Part shown: piece by piece, positions 49,518 through 57,515 of the stretch
Numbering within the stretch: position 1 is the stretch's first letter
Layout of the letters: each line of letters begins with the position of its first letter
Assembly: GCF_001305675.1 (NCBI RefSeq)
Contig: NZ_CP011853.1
Coordinates: forward strand, 558,001-622,000
Source of the DNA: Gordonia phthalatica
Lineage (GTDB): Bacteria; Actinomycetota; Actinomycetes; Mycobacteriales; Mycobacteriaceae
DNA: 64,000 nucleotides
Direction of reading: 5' to 3'
Position numbers and translations under genes: made by a program
The notes under the pieces: generated by a model
Databases searched by the model: none
Seen by the model: the letters and a program-made list of their open reading frames with translations, nothing else
Told to the model about the DNA's origin: nothing

Positions 49518-51085
49518 CCGCGCCCGTCCGCCCCCCGATGCCGCCACCGCCGGATCCGGTCGTGGCCGAGCAGCATCCGCCGAAGCCGCACCGCGGGGTG
49601 CCGCTCCGGGTGTCGCTGGTGGTGCTCACCGCGGTGCTGGTGGCCCTGGGCCTGGTGGCCTCCGGGTTCGCCGTCACCTCGGCGATGCGCGGTGACCTGA
49701 TGTCGCGCACCGACGCCGGCCTGCAGGACGCGATCAACGGGTGGGCCCGCCCCCGCGACCTCGGACCCGCGCACGGTCCCGCGCCGGCCGGCCCGCGTCG
49801 CCCGCCGTCGCAGTACTACGTCTCCATCGAACTGCCCGGGGGCGTGATGACGATCAGCGACTTCGGCTCCAGCCCCGACCTCAGCGGGCTGCCCGACGGC
49901 AGCACCGGCCCGATGACCGTGGACTCCGTCGGCCACGGCCCGCAGTGGCGGATCATCAAACGCGACTCCGACTTCGGCGCCACGGTGGTGGCGGTCCCGC
50001 TGTCGGACGTCGACGCGACGATGAGCCGCCTGATCTGGTTGCAGGTCGGGATCGGGACCGTGGTCGTGGTGGTGATCGGCGTCCTCAGTTCGCTGCTGGT
50101 GCGGTCGAGCCTGCGACCACTGCGCCGCGTCGAGGAGACCGCGCACGCGATCGCCGGCGGCGACCTGCACCAGCGCGTCCCCGAGGCGCCCGAGAACACC
50201 GAGGTCGGGAGCCTGGGCCGCTCCATCAACCGGATGCTGAGTCAGATCCAGACCTCGTTCGCGGCGACCGCCCGCTCGGAGCAGCAGGCTCGGGAGTCCG
50301 AGGCGATGATGCGCCGCTTCATCGCCGACGCCTCGCACGAACTGCGGACCCCGCTCACCTCCATCAAGGGGTTCTCCGAACTCCTCGCGATGGGGGCGGC
50401 GGACCAGGACGACGCCGTCCGTCGGATCGGCTCGGAGGCCGACCGGATGGGGCTGCTCGTGGAAGATCTGCTGATGCTGGCCCGACTCGACGCGCAACGC
50501 CGTCTCGACCTCGGGGCGGTGGAGATGGTGACCCTCGTCGACGACGCGGTGGCCGCGGCCCGTGCGGCGTCGCCCGATGCCGACATCGTGCTGGACGTCC
50601 CGGCGACCACCGGCGATCCGGTGGTCAGCGCCGACCCGTCACGATTGATGCAGGTGCTCCGCAACCTGGTCGGCAACGCCGTCGCGCACGCCGGTCGCGA
50701 CGCGCACATCCGCGTGAGCGTCGCGTCCGGCCCGTCGGAGGTGACGGTCAGTGTGGCCGACGACGGTCCCGGCATGACGGCGGACGACGCCGCCCACGTC
50801 TTCGAACGCTTCTATCGCGGCGACGACTCCCGCTCGCGCGAGGGGAAGGGAGCGGGCAACGGACTCGGCCTGTCGATCGTCGCCGCCCTGGTGGCTGCGC
50901 ACGGCGGCCGGGTGGGCGTCGACACCGCCCCCGGGCAGGGAGCGCGATTCTGGTTCGTCCTGCCCCGCATCGACACCGCCGGACTCGGGCGCATCGACAC
51001 CGCCGGACTCGGGCGCATGAGCACCGCCGGACTCGGGCGCATGAGCACCGCGGGAGTGGAGCCGGAGGGCCCCGACGCCACGTAA
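49514..51085 (+). CDS. phoR: PhoR-type sensor histidine kinase
   Basis: A 523-residue inner-membrane kinase. A Pro-rich N-terminus is followed by one helix (VSLVVLTAVLVALGLVASGF), an extracytoplasmic sensor loop (about residues 60-170), a second helix (GIGTVVVVVIGVLSSLLV) and a HAMP domain. The HisKA segment DASHELRTPLTSIKGFSELL places the phospho-His at 275. The ATPase motifs are NLVGNAVAHA, DDGPGM and GNGLGLSIV. The C-terminus carries four 8-residue repeats (RIDTAGLG/RMSTAGLG) outside the catalytic fold. It is coupled to phoP by ATGA. Confidence 0.9.
   Translation: MTAPVRPPMPPPPDPVVAEQHPPKPHRGVPLRVSLVVLTAVLVALGLVASGFAVTSAMRGDLMSRTDAGLQDAINGWARPRDLGPAHGPAPAGPRRPPSQYYVSIELPGGVMTISDFGSSPDLSGLPDGSTGPMTVDSVGHGPQWRIIKRDSDFGATVVAVPLSDVDATMSRLIWLQVGIGTVVVVVIGVLSSLLVRSSLRPLRRVEETAHAIAGGDLHQRVPEAPENTEVGSLGRSINRMLSQIQTSFAATARSEQQARESEAMMRRFIADASHELRTPLTSIKGFSELLAMGAADQDDAVRRIGSEADRMGLLVEDLLMLARLDAQRRLDLGAVEMVTLVDDAVAAARAASPDADIVLDVPATTGDPVVSADPSRLMQVLRNLVGNAVAHAGRDAHIRVSVASGPSEVTVSVADDGPGMTADDAAHVFERFYRGDDSRSREGKGAGNGLGLSIVAALVAAHGGRVGVDTAPGQGARFWFVLPRIDTAGLGRIDTAGLGRMSTAGLGRMSTAGVEPEGPDAT
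50966..51061 (+). repeat. Four tandem 24-bp repeats at the 3' end of phoR
   Basis: Units start at 50966, 50990, 51014 and 51038. Units 1 and 2 are identical (CGCATCGACACCGCCGGACT plus CGGG), unit 3 has ATGAGC in place of ATCGAC, and unit 4 is degenerate at its end. Each encodes one RxxTAGLG octapeptide. As 24-bp units in frame they can expand or contract without changing the reading frame. Confidence 0.88.
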
Positions 51086-51094
51086 TGTCGGGGC

Positions 51095-51526
51095 ATGCCT
51101 TCGGTCTTCACACACATCATCAACGGCGATCTGCCGGGACGTTTCGTCTGGAAGGACGGCACGGCCGTGGCCTTCATGACCATCGAGCCGGTGACACCGG
51201 GGCACGTGCTGGTGGTGCCGCGCAAGGAGATCGACCACTGGGAGCAGATCGACACCCCGACGTTCACGCACGTCAGCGGGGTTGCGCAGAAGATCGGCCG
51301 CGCCGTCAAGGCGGCCTACGACGCGCCGCGCATGGGGCTGCTGATCGCCGGACTGGAGGTCCCGCACCTGCACCTGCACGTGTTCCCCGCGCACTCGCTG
51401 GAGTCGTTCGACCTCACGAAGGCCGACCACGACGCGTCCCCGGAATCCCTCGACGAGGCCGCCGAGAAGATCCGCGCGAGCCTCCGCGCACTGGGCTACG
51501 GCGAGAACGTTCCCGACACGGCCTAG
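51095..51526 (+). CDS. HIT family hydrolase (Rv0759c-like)
   Basis: A 143-residue histidine-triad nucleotide hydrolase. The catalytic motif is HLHLHVFPA (HxHxHxx) near residue 92, and the N-terminus MPSVFTHIINGDLPGRFV is typical. Such enzymes hydrolyse AMP-lysine-like and dinucleoside substrates. The ATG is 6 nt after TAATGT, which overlaps the phoR stop, so a leaderless promoter may serve it in addition to read-through. The stop codon TAG at 51524-51526 lies within the first bases of the 166-bp palindromic element. Confidence 0.9.
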   Translation: MPSVFTHIINGDLPGRFVWKDGTAVAFMTIEPVTPGHVLVVPRKEIDHWEQIDTPTFTHVSGVAQKIGRAVKAAYDAPRMGLLIAGLEVPHLHLHVFPAHSLESFDLTKADHDASPESLDEAAEKIRASLRALGYGENVPDTA

Positions 51527-51688
51527 TGTCCCGCACCGGAAATTCGCTTGCAGTTTCTGCGGCCCGGTGAACGCCTGGCTGCGTTGTCGTCAGTCGACAT
51601 AGCTACCGCTATGCCTCCCTCCTCCGCCTTGCCAGCCGTTCACCGGATCCACAGAAACATGAAAGCAATTTCCGGCGCAGGACACTAG
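51523..51688. repeat. 166-bp palindromic MITE-like element
   Basis: CTAG at both ends encloses terminal inverted repeats (TGTCCCGCACCGGAAATT versus TGTCCTGCGCCGGAAATT). Complementarity continues inward through GTTTCTG and CCGGTGAACG, so about two thirds of the element forms one long hairpin with a roughly 30-nt loop. CTAG may be a 4-bp target duplication. Right after the second CTAG, TGTCCCGCACCG appears again (51689-51700), as if a second copy or remnant starts there. No coding capacity. Confidence 0.75.
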
Positions 51689-51766
51689 TGTCCCGCACCG
51701 ATCACCGAGAAGTCAGGTGCGTGCGTGAACTCCGACCCGGTGTCTCCGGGGTGATCTCTCGAACGT

Positions 51767-53866
51767 TCAGGCGGTTCGGTGGATCACCAGGGGCAACACC
51801 GCCGACGCGCCGGCATCGCGGAGCGCAGCCGCCGCGAGCGTCACCGGCCAGCCGGTTCCGGTCTCGTCGACCACCAGCAGCACCGCACCCGACACCTGCG
51901 GCATCGAGTCCAGGTGATCACGCCAGTACGCGGCCTCGGTGGCGCCGGTGGCCTCCCGTCCGGGGCGTTGACCGGGCAGGACGGTGAGGGCGTCGCCGGT
52001 GCGACGGCCCACCTGGCGCAGCCGCTGAGCGAGCGTCGCGGCGAGCGACCCTCCGGTCAGGTCCAGCGAGAAGATCACGTCCGGCCGGATCCCCGATGCG
52101 CGGCCCCATTGGGCGACCACGGTGACCGCTGCATCGGCCAGGCGGTCGACGGCGTCGGGGGCGCCCGCCTTCGCCGCCCCGAGCACGTCGCGCCACTGCG
52201 GTGCGTCGGCGAACGCCAGCACCCGGCCGACCTCCGCCATCGCTGTCGGTGCGATGCGACCGCGGGTCCCGAAGGCGCCGCCCGGCCACATCTTGCGGGG
52301 CTCCAGGATGACGGCGTCGCGCCGCAGGACGCCGCCGACCGTCGCGATGACCTCCGCGTCGGGCGCTTCGGCGAGGCCCGGCGTGATCTCGCCGCGGCAC
52401 ACCGAGCACCGACCGCAGTCCTCGGATCGGGGATCGTCGAGCGACTCGGTGAGCAGGCGCATCAGGCACTTCTCGCCGCGGATGAACGACCGCATGATGT
52501 CGGCCTCGCGACGGCGGACCGCCAGGACGCCCGCGTAGTGCTCGGCGTCGTAGTGCCACGGTGCGCCGGTGATCAACCAGCCCTCGCTGACCCGCTCCAC
52601 CGCGCCGTCGACGGCGAGTTGCTTGCACATCAGCTCGATGCGGCCGCGCCGGATGCCGGTGGCCGACTCCAGGCCGGGGACGGTCATCGGGCCGTCGGCG
52701 TTCGCGAGCGCGTCGAGGAGCGTGGCCATCCGGTCCGGGTCGGGGATGGTCGCGGTGGCGAAGTGCTCCCAGATCGCATCGTCGAGCGTGGATGCGAGGA
52801 GCATGACGACGGCCTCGTCCAGAGCGCGGCCGGCACGACCCACCTGCTGGTAGTACGAGACCGGCGACGGAGGGGCGCCAACGTGGACGACGAAGCCGAG
52901 GTCCGGCTTGTCGAAGCCCATGCCGAGGGCGGAGGTCGCCACCAGTGCCTTGACCTCGCCGGCGAGGAGTTGATCCTCGAGACGGTGGCGGTCGTCGGCG
53001 GGCAGACCTCCGGTGTACGCGGCGACCGGGAGGCTGTCGCCGTGGACGGCGCGGATGGCCTTGACCAGGCGGTCGGCGTCGGCGACGGTGAGGACGTAGA
53101 CGATGCCCGAACCGGGGAGCATCGGCAGCTCCTGCGCCACCCACGCGTACCGCTGCAGTGGATCGAGGCCGTCGATCACGTTCAGATGCAACGACTTCCG
53201 GGCGAGCGGACCGCGCAGCACCAGGGTCGCGTCGCCGAGTTGGGCTGCGACGTCGGCGGTCACCCGCGCGTTGGCGGTGGCGGTGGTCGCGAGGACCGAC
53301 GTCTGCGGGTTCAGCGTCTGCAGGACGTCCGACACCCGTCGGTAGTCGGGACGGAAGTCGTGGCCCCAGTCGGAGATCGCGTGCGCCTCGTCGATCACCA
53401 CCAGGCCGAGCCTCCCGGCCAGCGAATCGAGGACCCGACGCCCGAAGCCGGGGTTCGCGAGTCGCTCGGGGGAGACGAGCAAGACGTCGAGCGCGCCGTC
53501 GAGCAGGTCGCGTTCCACCTGCGCCCACTCGTCGATGTTCGCCGAGTTGACGGTGGCGGCGCGCAGCCCGCCGCGCGTCGCGGCCGAGACCTGGTCGCGC
53601 ATCAGCGACAGCAGTGGCGACACGATCAGCGTGGGGCCGCCGCCCGCCGCGCGGATCACCGCGGTCGCCGCCCAGTACACGGCGGACTTGCCCCAGCCGG
53701 TGGCCTGCACGACCAGCACCCGCGCTCCCGGCGAGGCGAGGGCCGCGACCGCCGTCTCCTGATCGGCGCGGAGCCGGGCCTCGGGGCCGGCGAGCGACGT
53801 GATGACACCGTCGGCGACGGTGCGCTGCTGGGGGTCGAGCGTCCGAGTGGGTTGCTGCGTGCTCAT
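51767..53866 (-). CDS. recQ: RecQ-family ATP-dependent DNA helicase with PRTase-like C-terminus
   Basis: A 699-residue 3'-5' helicase. The Walker A is VQATGWGKSAVYW, the DEAH box is VVIDEAHAISDWGHDFRPDY, motif V/VI is ALVATSALGMGFDKPDLGFV and YYQQVGRAGR. Zinc-binding Cys are in EKCLMRLL, DCGRCSVC. After residue about 500 comes a domain with LLVVDETGTGWPVTLAAAAL, the layout of a phosphoribosyltransferase-like loop, instead of an HRDC domain. The ATG at 53866 gives a start MSTQQPTRTLDPQQ; the frame further up crosses the 67-bp repeat. Monocistronic. Confidence 0.88.
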   Translation of the reverse strand: MSTQQPTRTLDPQQRTVADGVITSLAGPEARLRADQETAVAALASPGARVLVVQATGWGKSAVYWAATAVIRAAGGGPTLIVSPLLSLMRDQVSAATRGGLRAATVNSANIDEWAQVERDLLDGALDVLLVSPERLANPGFGRRVLDSLAGRLGLVVIDEAHAISDWGHDFRPDYRRVSDVLQTLNPQTSVLATTATANARVTADVAAQLGDATLVLRGPLARKSLHLNVIDGLDPLQRYAWVAQELPMLPGSGIVYVLTVADADRLVKAIRAVHGDSLPVAAYTGGLPADDRHRLEDQLLAGEVKALVATSALGMGFDKPDLGFVVHVGAPPSPVSYYQQVGRAGRALDEAVVMLLASTLDDAIWEHFATATIPDPDRMATLLDALANADGPMTVPGLESATGIRRGRIELMCKQLAVDGAVERVSEGWLITGAPWHYDAEHYAGVLAVRRREADIMRSFIRGEKCLMRLLTESLDDPRSEDCGRCSVCRGEITPGLAEAPDAEVIATVGGVLRRDAVILEPRKMWPGGAFGTRGRIAPTAMAEVGRVLAFADAPQWRDVLGAAKAGAPDAVDRLADAAVTVVAQWGRASGIRPDVIFSLDLTGGSLAATLAQRLRQVGRRTGDALTVLPGQRPGREATGATEAAYWRDHLDSMPQVSGAVLLVVDETGTGWPVTLAAAALRDAGASAVLPLVIHRTA

Positions 53867-53923
53867 GTCGCCCAATGTATCGGCGCGCTGCGACACGGCC
53901 GAATGCGTCATCCACAGATCTGC

Positions 53924-53990
53924 GAACGCCCTGGGCGTCGAGGTTCGCTCAGGGTTGAAGCGTGTGCGTTCTTGGACGCTCAGAGCGTTT
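53924..53990. repeat. 67-bp palindromic repeat, copy 2
   Basis: Same length as the copy at 28154-28220, nearly identical over the first 42 bases (AACGCCCTGGGCGTCG and CTCAGGGTTGAA are shared), then diverging before a common GAGCGTTT-like end. Arms are imperfect here (ctcagagcg versus ccctgggcg). It lies between the divergent recQ and glycosyltransferase promoters, where a terminator is not needed, so it is more likely a dispersed repeat. Confidence 0.78.
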
Positions 53991-54062
53991 CCTGCTCGAC
54001 TCACAGAGACCTGGCAGGACGGACCCAGGGAGGCGGCAGTGAATCGCACGATTCTTTGACCC

Positions 54063-55355
54063 ATGACAGAACTCTTGAGCCGGGCCGACGAGTGCCCGGA
54101 CCCGGACCCCGCCGTCGTCACGCCTCCGGCACGGCCGGTCCTGGACGTGGTGATGCCCGTCTACAACGAGGAGGACGACCTCGAGGCGTCGGTGCGACGA
54201 CTCCATCGGCACCTCGTCGACACCGTGCCGTACCCAGCGCGCATCACCGTCGCCGACAACGCGAGCACCGACGCAACCCTCGCGATCGCACAGCGGCTCG
54301 CCGCGGAGCTGCCCGGCGTCCGAGCCGTCCACCTGGACCTGAAAGGGCGCGGTCGCGCACTCAACGAGGTGTGGCGCGACGACGACGCCGAGGTGGTCGC
54401 CTATTGCGATGTGGGCCTGTCCACCGATCTCAATGCGCTGATGCCGCTGATCGCACCGCTGATCTCGGGACACTCCGACATCGCGATCGGCACCAGGCTG
54501 TCGCACTCCTCGCGTGTGGTGCGCGGAGCCAAGCGCGAGTTCATCTCGCGGTCGTACAACCTGATCCTGCGGACCGCGATGCGAGCCCGCTTCTCCGACG
54601 CGCAGTGCGGCTTCAAAGCGATGCGCACCGACGTCGCGCGCACCCTGCTCCCGTACGTCGAGGACACCGGATGGTTCTTCGACACCGAACTCCTGGTCCT
54701 CGCCGAACGCGTCGGCCTGCGCATCGCCGAGGTGCCCGTCGACTGGATCGACGACCCCGACAGCTCCGTCGACATCGTCTCCACCGCCGTCGCCGACCTC
54801 CGCGGCTGCGTGCGCGTGGCGTGGGCGCTCGCGACCGGTCGCATCCCGGTCGGCGAACTGCGCCGCACCCTCGGCCGCGACCGGCTCCCGGGTCCGGCCA
54901 TCGACGGCGTCCCCTACGGCATGGTGGGGCAGCTGGTCCGGTTCTGCGCGGTCGGCGTCGCATCGACCCTCGCCTTCGCCCTGCTGTTCCTGCTGTTGCG
55001 GCCGCTCGGCGCGCAGGCCGCGAACTTCCTCGCGCTCGCGATCACGGCGGTGCTCAACACCGCGGCCGACCGGCGGTTCACCTTCGGTGTCCGCGGCGCG
55101 GAAGGCCGCGCCCGCCACCACCTGTTCGGGTGGGGCGTGTTCCTGTTCGGGTGGGCGGTGACCGCGGGGTCGCTGTTCGCGCTGCACCGCTGGCAGCCCG
55201 ACGCGAGCCACGCCGTCGAGTTGGCGGTCCTCGTCGTCTCGAATCTCATCGCCACCGCGACCCGCTTCGTCGGCTTGCGCTGGGTGTTCCGGCGTCGGGT
55301 CGACGTGCCCGTCCCCGCTGCCTCGTCCACCACCACCGAACGGAGCGTCGCATGA
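54063..55355 (+). CDS. GT2 glycosyltransferase fused to GtrA-like membrane domain
   Basis: A 430-residue membrane protein. Residues about 25-260 are a GT2 domain with VVMPVYNEEDDLEASV, ADNASTDATLAIA and VAYCDVGLSTDLNAL; the acceptor-side motif is SDAQCGFKAMR. Residues about 290-415 form a GtrA domain with four helices (for example QLVRFCAVGVASTLAFALLF). The pattern is that of polyprenyl-phosphate mannose or glucose synthases that also flip the lipid carrier. The ATG at 54063 is 7 nt after GATTCT. It is coupled to the next gene, which would use the lipid-linked sugar. Confidence 0.87.
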   Translation: MTELLSRADECPDPDPAVVTPPARPVLDVVMPVYNEEDDLEASVRRLHRHLVDTVPYPARITVADNASTDATLAIAQRLAAELPGVRAVHLDLKGRGRALNEVWRDDDAEVVAYCDVGLSTDLNALMPLIAPLISGHSDIAIGTRLSHSSRVVRGAKREFISRSYNLILRTAMRARFSDAQCGFKAMRTDVARTLLPYVEDTGWFFDTELLVLAERVGLRIAEVPVDWIDDPDSSVDIVSTAVADLRGCVRVAWALATGRIPVGELRRTLGRDRLPGPAIDGVPYGMVGQLVRFCAVGVASTLAFALLFLLLRPLGAQAANFLALAITAVLNTAADRRFTFGVRGAEGRARHHLFGWGVFLFGWAVTAGSLFALHRWQPDASHAVELAVLVVSNLIATATRFVGLRWVFRRRVDVPVPAASSTTTERSVA

Positions 55356-57445
55356 CCACCGTCCTCGATCGGCCGCAGCCGGCCGACGCCGCACCCGCGG
55401 AACCGCCACGACCGTCCCGCACCGGCCTGTACCGGAAGTTGTCGCTGGCCGGGCTCCTGATCGTTACCGCAGTCCTCTACCTGTGGAACCTGTCGATCAA
55501 CGGGTGGGCCAACTCCTTCTACACGGCCGCCATCCAGGCCGGCTCGCAGTCGTGGAAGGCGTGGTTCTTCGGCTCGTCGGACATGGCGAACTCGATCACC
55601 GTCGACAAGCCGCCCGCCTCTCTGTGGATTCCGGGCCTGTCGGTGCGGGTATTCGGCCTCAACTCGTGGTCGGTGCTCGTCCCCGAGGTGTTGATGGGCG
55701 TCGCCTCGGTGGCGCTGCTGTTCCTGATCGTGCGGCGCTATGTCGGTCACTGGGCGGGCGTCGGTGCGGGCGCAGTCCTCGCGTTGACGCCGGTCGCGGC
55801 GATGATGTTCCGCTTCGACAACCCGGAAGCCCTCCTCATCGTGCTGATGATCGCCGCCGTCGGCGCCGTGCTGCGGGCGATGGAGCCCGGCACCGGTGAC
55901 AAGCCGGCGCATCCGCTCCGCTGGATGATCGCCGCGGGCGTCGCAGTCGGCTTCGGCTTCCTCACCAAGCAACTCGAAGTGATGCTGATCGTGCCCGCGA
56001 TGGCCCTGACCTACCTGGCGTTCGGTCCGCGGACGTGGCTGCGTCGCCTCGGGCACCTGTTCGCCTCGCTGGGCGCGCTGATCGTCAGCGCCGGCTGGTG
56101 GGTCCTGGCCGTGGAACTGTGGCCCGCGTCTAGCCGCCCGTACATCGGCGGCTCACAGAACAACTCGATCCTGGAACTGACCTTCGGATACAACGGCCTC
56201 GGCAGGCTCGACGGGAACGAGCGCGGCAGCGTCGGAGGCGGCGGCGCCCGGATGCACGAGATGAGCGGTGCGGCGGCTGAGATGTTCGGCGGCGGTGCTC
56301 CCGGCGGCGGCGGAATGTGGGGCTCCACAGGCCCGCTGCGGATGTTCGAGGCTGCGCAGGGCGGTCAGATCGCCTGGCTGATCCCGTCCGCGGTGATCCT
56401 CGGCGTCGCCGCGCTGATCCTGATCGGCAAGGCCCTGCGCACCGATCTGCGACGCGCCCTCCTGGTGGCCTTCGGACTGTGGGCGGCGACGATGATCGGC
56501 GTCTTCAGCTTCATGGCGGGCATCTTCCACAGCTATTACACCGCGGCGATCGCGCCCGCCCTGGCAGCCGTCATCGGCGGTGCGGCCGTGATCTGCTGGC
56601 GCGAACGCGATCGACTGTGGGTGCGCCTGGTCCTGGTCGCGGCGACGTGGGCGGTCGCGATCTGGGGATACGTCCTGTTGAACCGGTCGCCGGAGTTCGT
56701 GCCGTGGCTGCGGTACGTCGTCCTGGTGGTCGGTCTCGTCGGCGGCGCAGTGATGCTGTTCGCGCAGCGATGGTCGGTGGCCGTGATCGCCGCGACCGCG
56801 GCGATCCTCGCGGGCCTGGCCGGTCCGCTCGCCTACACCGTCGACACCGTCACGACTGCCAAGCAAGGCTCCATCATCAGTGCCGGACCGCGCGTCGCCG
56901 GCGAGTTCGGTCCCGGCGGGATGGGACGTCACCGCGGCGGTTTCGCACCTCCGGGGGCGACCGGTCAGAACGGGCGCAACGGGTTCCCCGGCTTCCCGGG
57001 TGGCACCCCTCCGGGCATGCCCGGGCAGAACGGTCAGAAGGGGTCGCCCACAGGCGGACTGCTCAACGGCTCCACCCCGTCCGACGAGATGGTCGCGCTC
57101 CTCCGCACGGACGCCGACCGATACACGTGGGTGGCCGCGGCGGTCGGCTCCAACGAGGCCTCCGGCTACCAGATCGCCAGCGGCTACTCGGTGATGCCGA
57201 TCGGCGGCTTCAACGGCACCGACCCGGCGCCGACACTGGCCGCCTTCAAGGAGATGGTGGCGCAGCACCAGGTCCACTACTTCATCGGCGGCGGACGCGG
57301 AGACCGCGGTGGCGAGGGCTTCGGCGGCATGGCGCAGATGGGCGGCAGCAAGTCGTCGTCGGAGATCCGGTCCTGGGTGGAGGCGAACTTCACCTCGACC
57401 ACCGTCGACGGCGTCACCCTGTACGACCTGACGGCTCCCCGGTAG
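55352..57445 (+). CDS. GT39/ArnT-like membrane glycosyltransferase
   Basis: A 697-residue polytopic protein of the PMT/ArnT family, with about 12 helices. The first external loop has SWKAWFFGSSDMANSITVDKPP, with the DKPP seen in ArnT-like enzymes. A Gly-rich insertion lies near residues 290-325 and a second, collagen-like stretch (GPGGMGRHRGG, PGMPGQNGQKG) near residues 510-565. The last 130 residues form an extracytoplasmic domain. It should transfer a sugar from a polyprenyl carrier to a cell-envelope acceptor. The ATG overlaps the GT2 stop. Confidence 0.85.
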   Translation: MTTVLDRPQPADAAPAEPPRPSRTGLYRKLSLAGLLIVTAVLYLWNLSINGWANSFYTAAIQAGSQSWKAWFFGSSDMANSITVDKPPASLWIPGLSVRVFGLNSWSVLVPEVLMGVASVALLFLIVRRYVGHWAGVGAGAVLALTPVAAMMFRFDNPEALLIVLMIAAVGAVLRAMEPGTGDKPAHPLRWMIAAGVAVGFGFLTKQLEVMLIVPAMALTYLAFGPRTWLRRLGHLFASLGALIVSAGWWVLAVELWPASSRPYIGGSQNNSILELTFGYNGLGRLDGNERGSVGGGGARMHEMSGAAAEMFGGGAPGGGGMWGSTGPLRMFEAAQGGQIAWLIPSAVILGVAALILIGKALRTDLRRALLVAFGLWAATMIGVFSFMAGIFHSYYTAAIAPALAAVIGGAAVICWRERDRLWVRLVLVAATWAVAIWGYVLLNRSPEFVPWLRYVVLVVGLVGGAVMLFAQRWSVAVIAATAAILAGLAGPLAYTVDTVTTAKQGSIISAGPRVAGEFGPGGMGRHRGGFAPPGATGQNGRNGFPGFPGGTPPGMPGQNGQKGSPTGGLLNGSTPSDEMVALLRTDADRYTWVAAAVGSNEASGYQIASGYSVMPIGGFNGTDPAPTLAAFKEMVAQHQVHYFIGGGRGDRGGEGFGGMAQMGGSKSSSEIRSWVEANFTSTTVDGVTLYDLTAPR

Positions 57446-57461
57446 CCGTCCCGCGAGAACG

Positions 57462-57493
57462 ACGGCCCCGTGCGTGCCCACGCGCGGGGCCGT
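57462..57493 (+). terminator. Hairpin after the ArnT-like gene
   Basis: ACGGCCCCGTGCG pairs with CGCGCGGGGCCGT (one mismatch in 13), loop of 6 nt. It ends 10 bp before the -10 box of the next gene. Confidence 0.72.
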
Positions 57494-57515
57494 TCGGGCG
57501 CTTATCCTCATGCGC

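Noticed and set aside
50639..51430. Minus-strand frame with repeated HAPESGG/DAPESGG
   Set aside because: It is the antisense shadow of the phoR tandem repeats.
51779..57445. 1,888-residue continuous plus-strand frame
   Set aside because: It is the reverse of recQ joined by chance to GT2 and ArnT-like gene frames; only the part from 55352 is a real gene.
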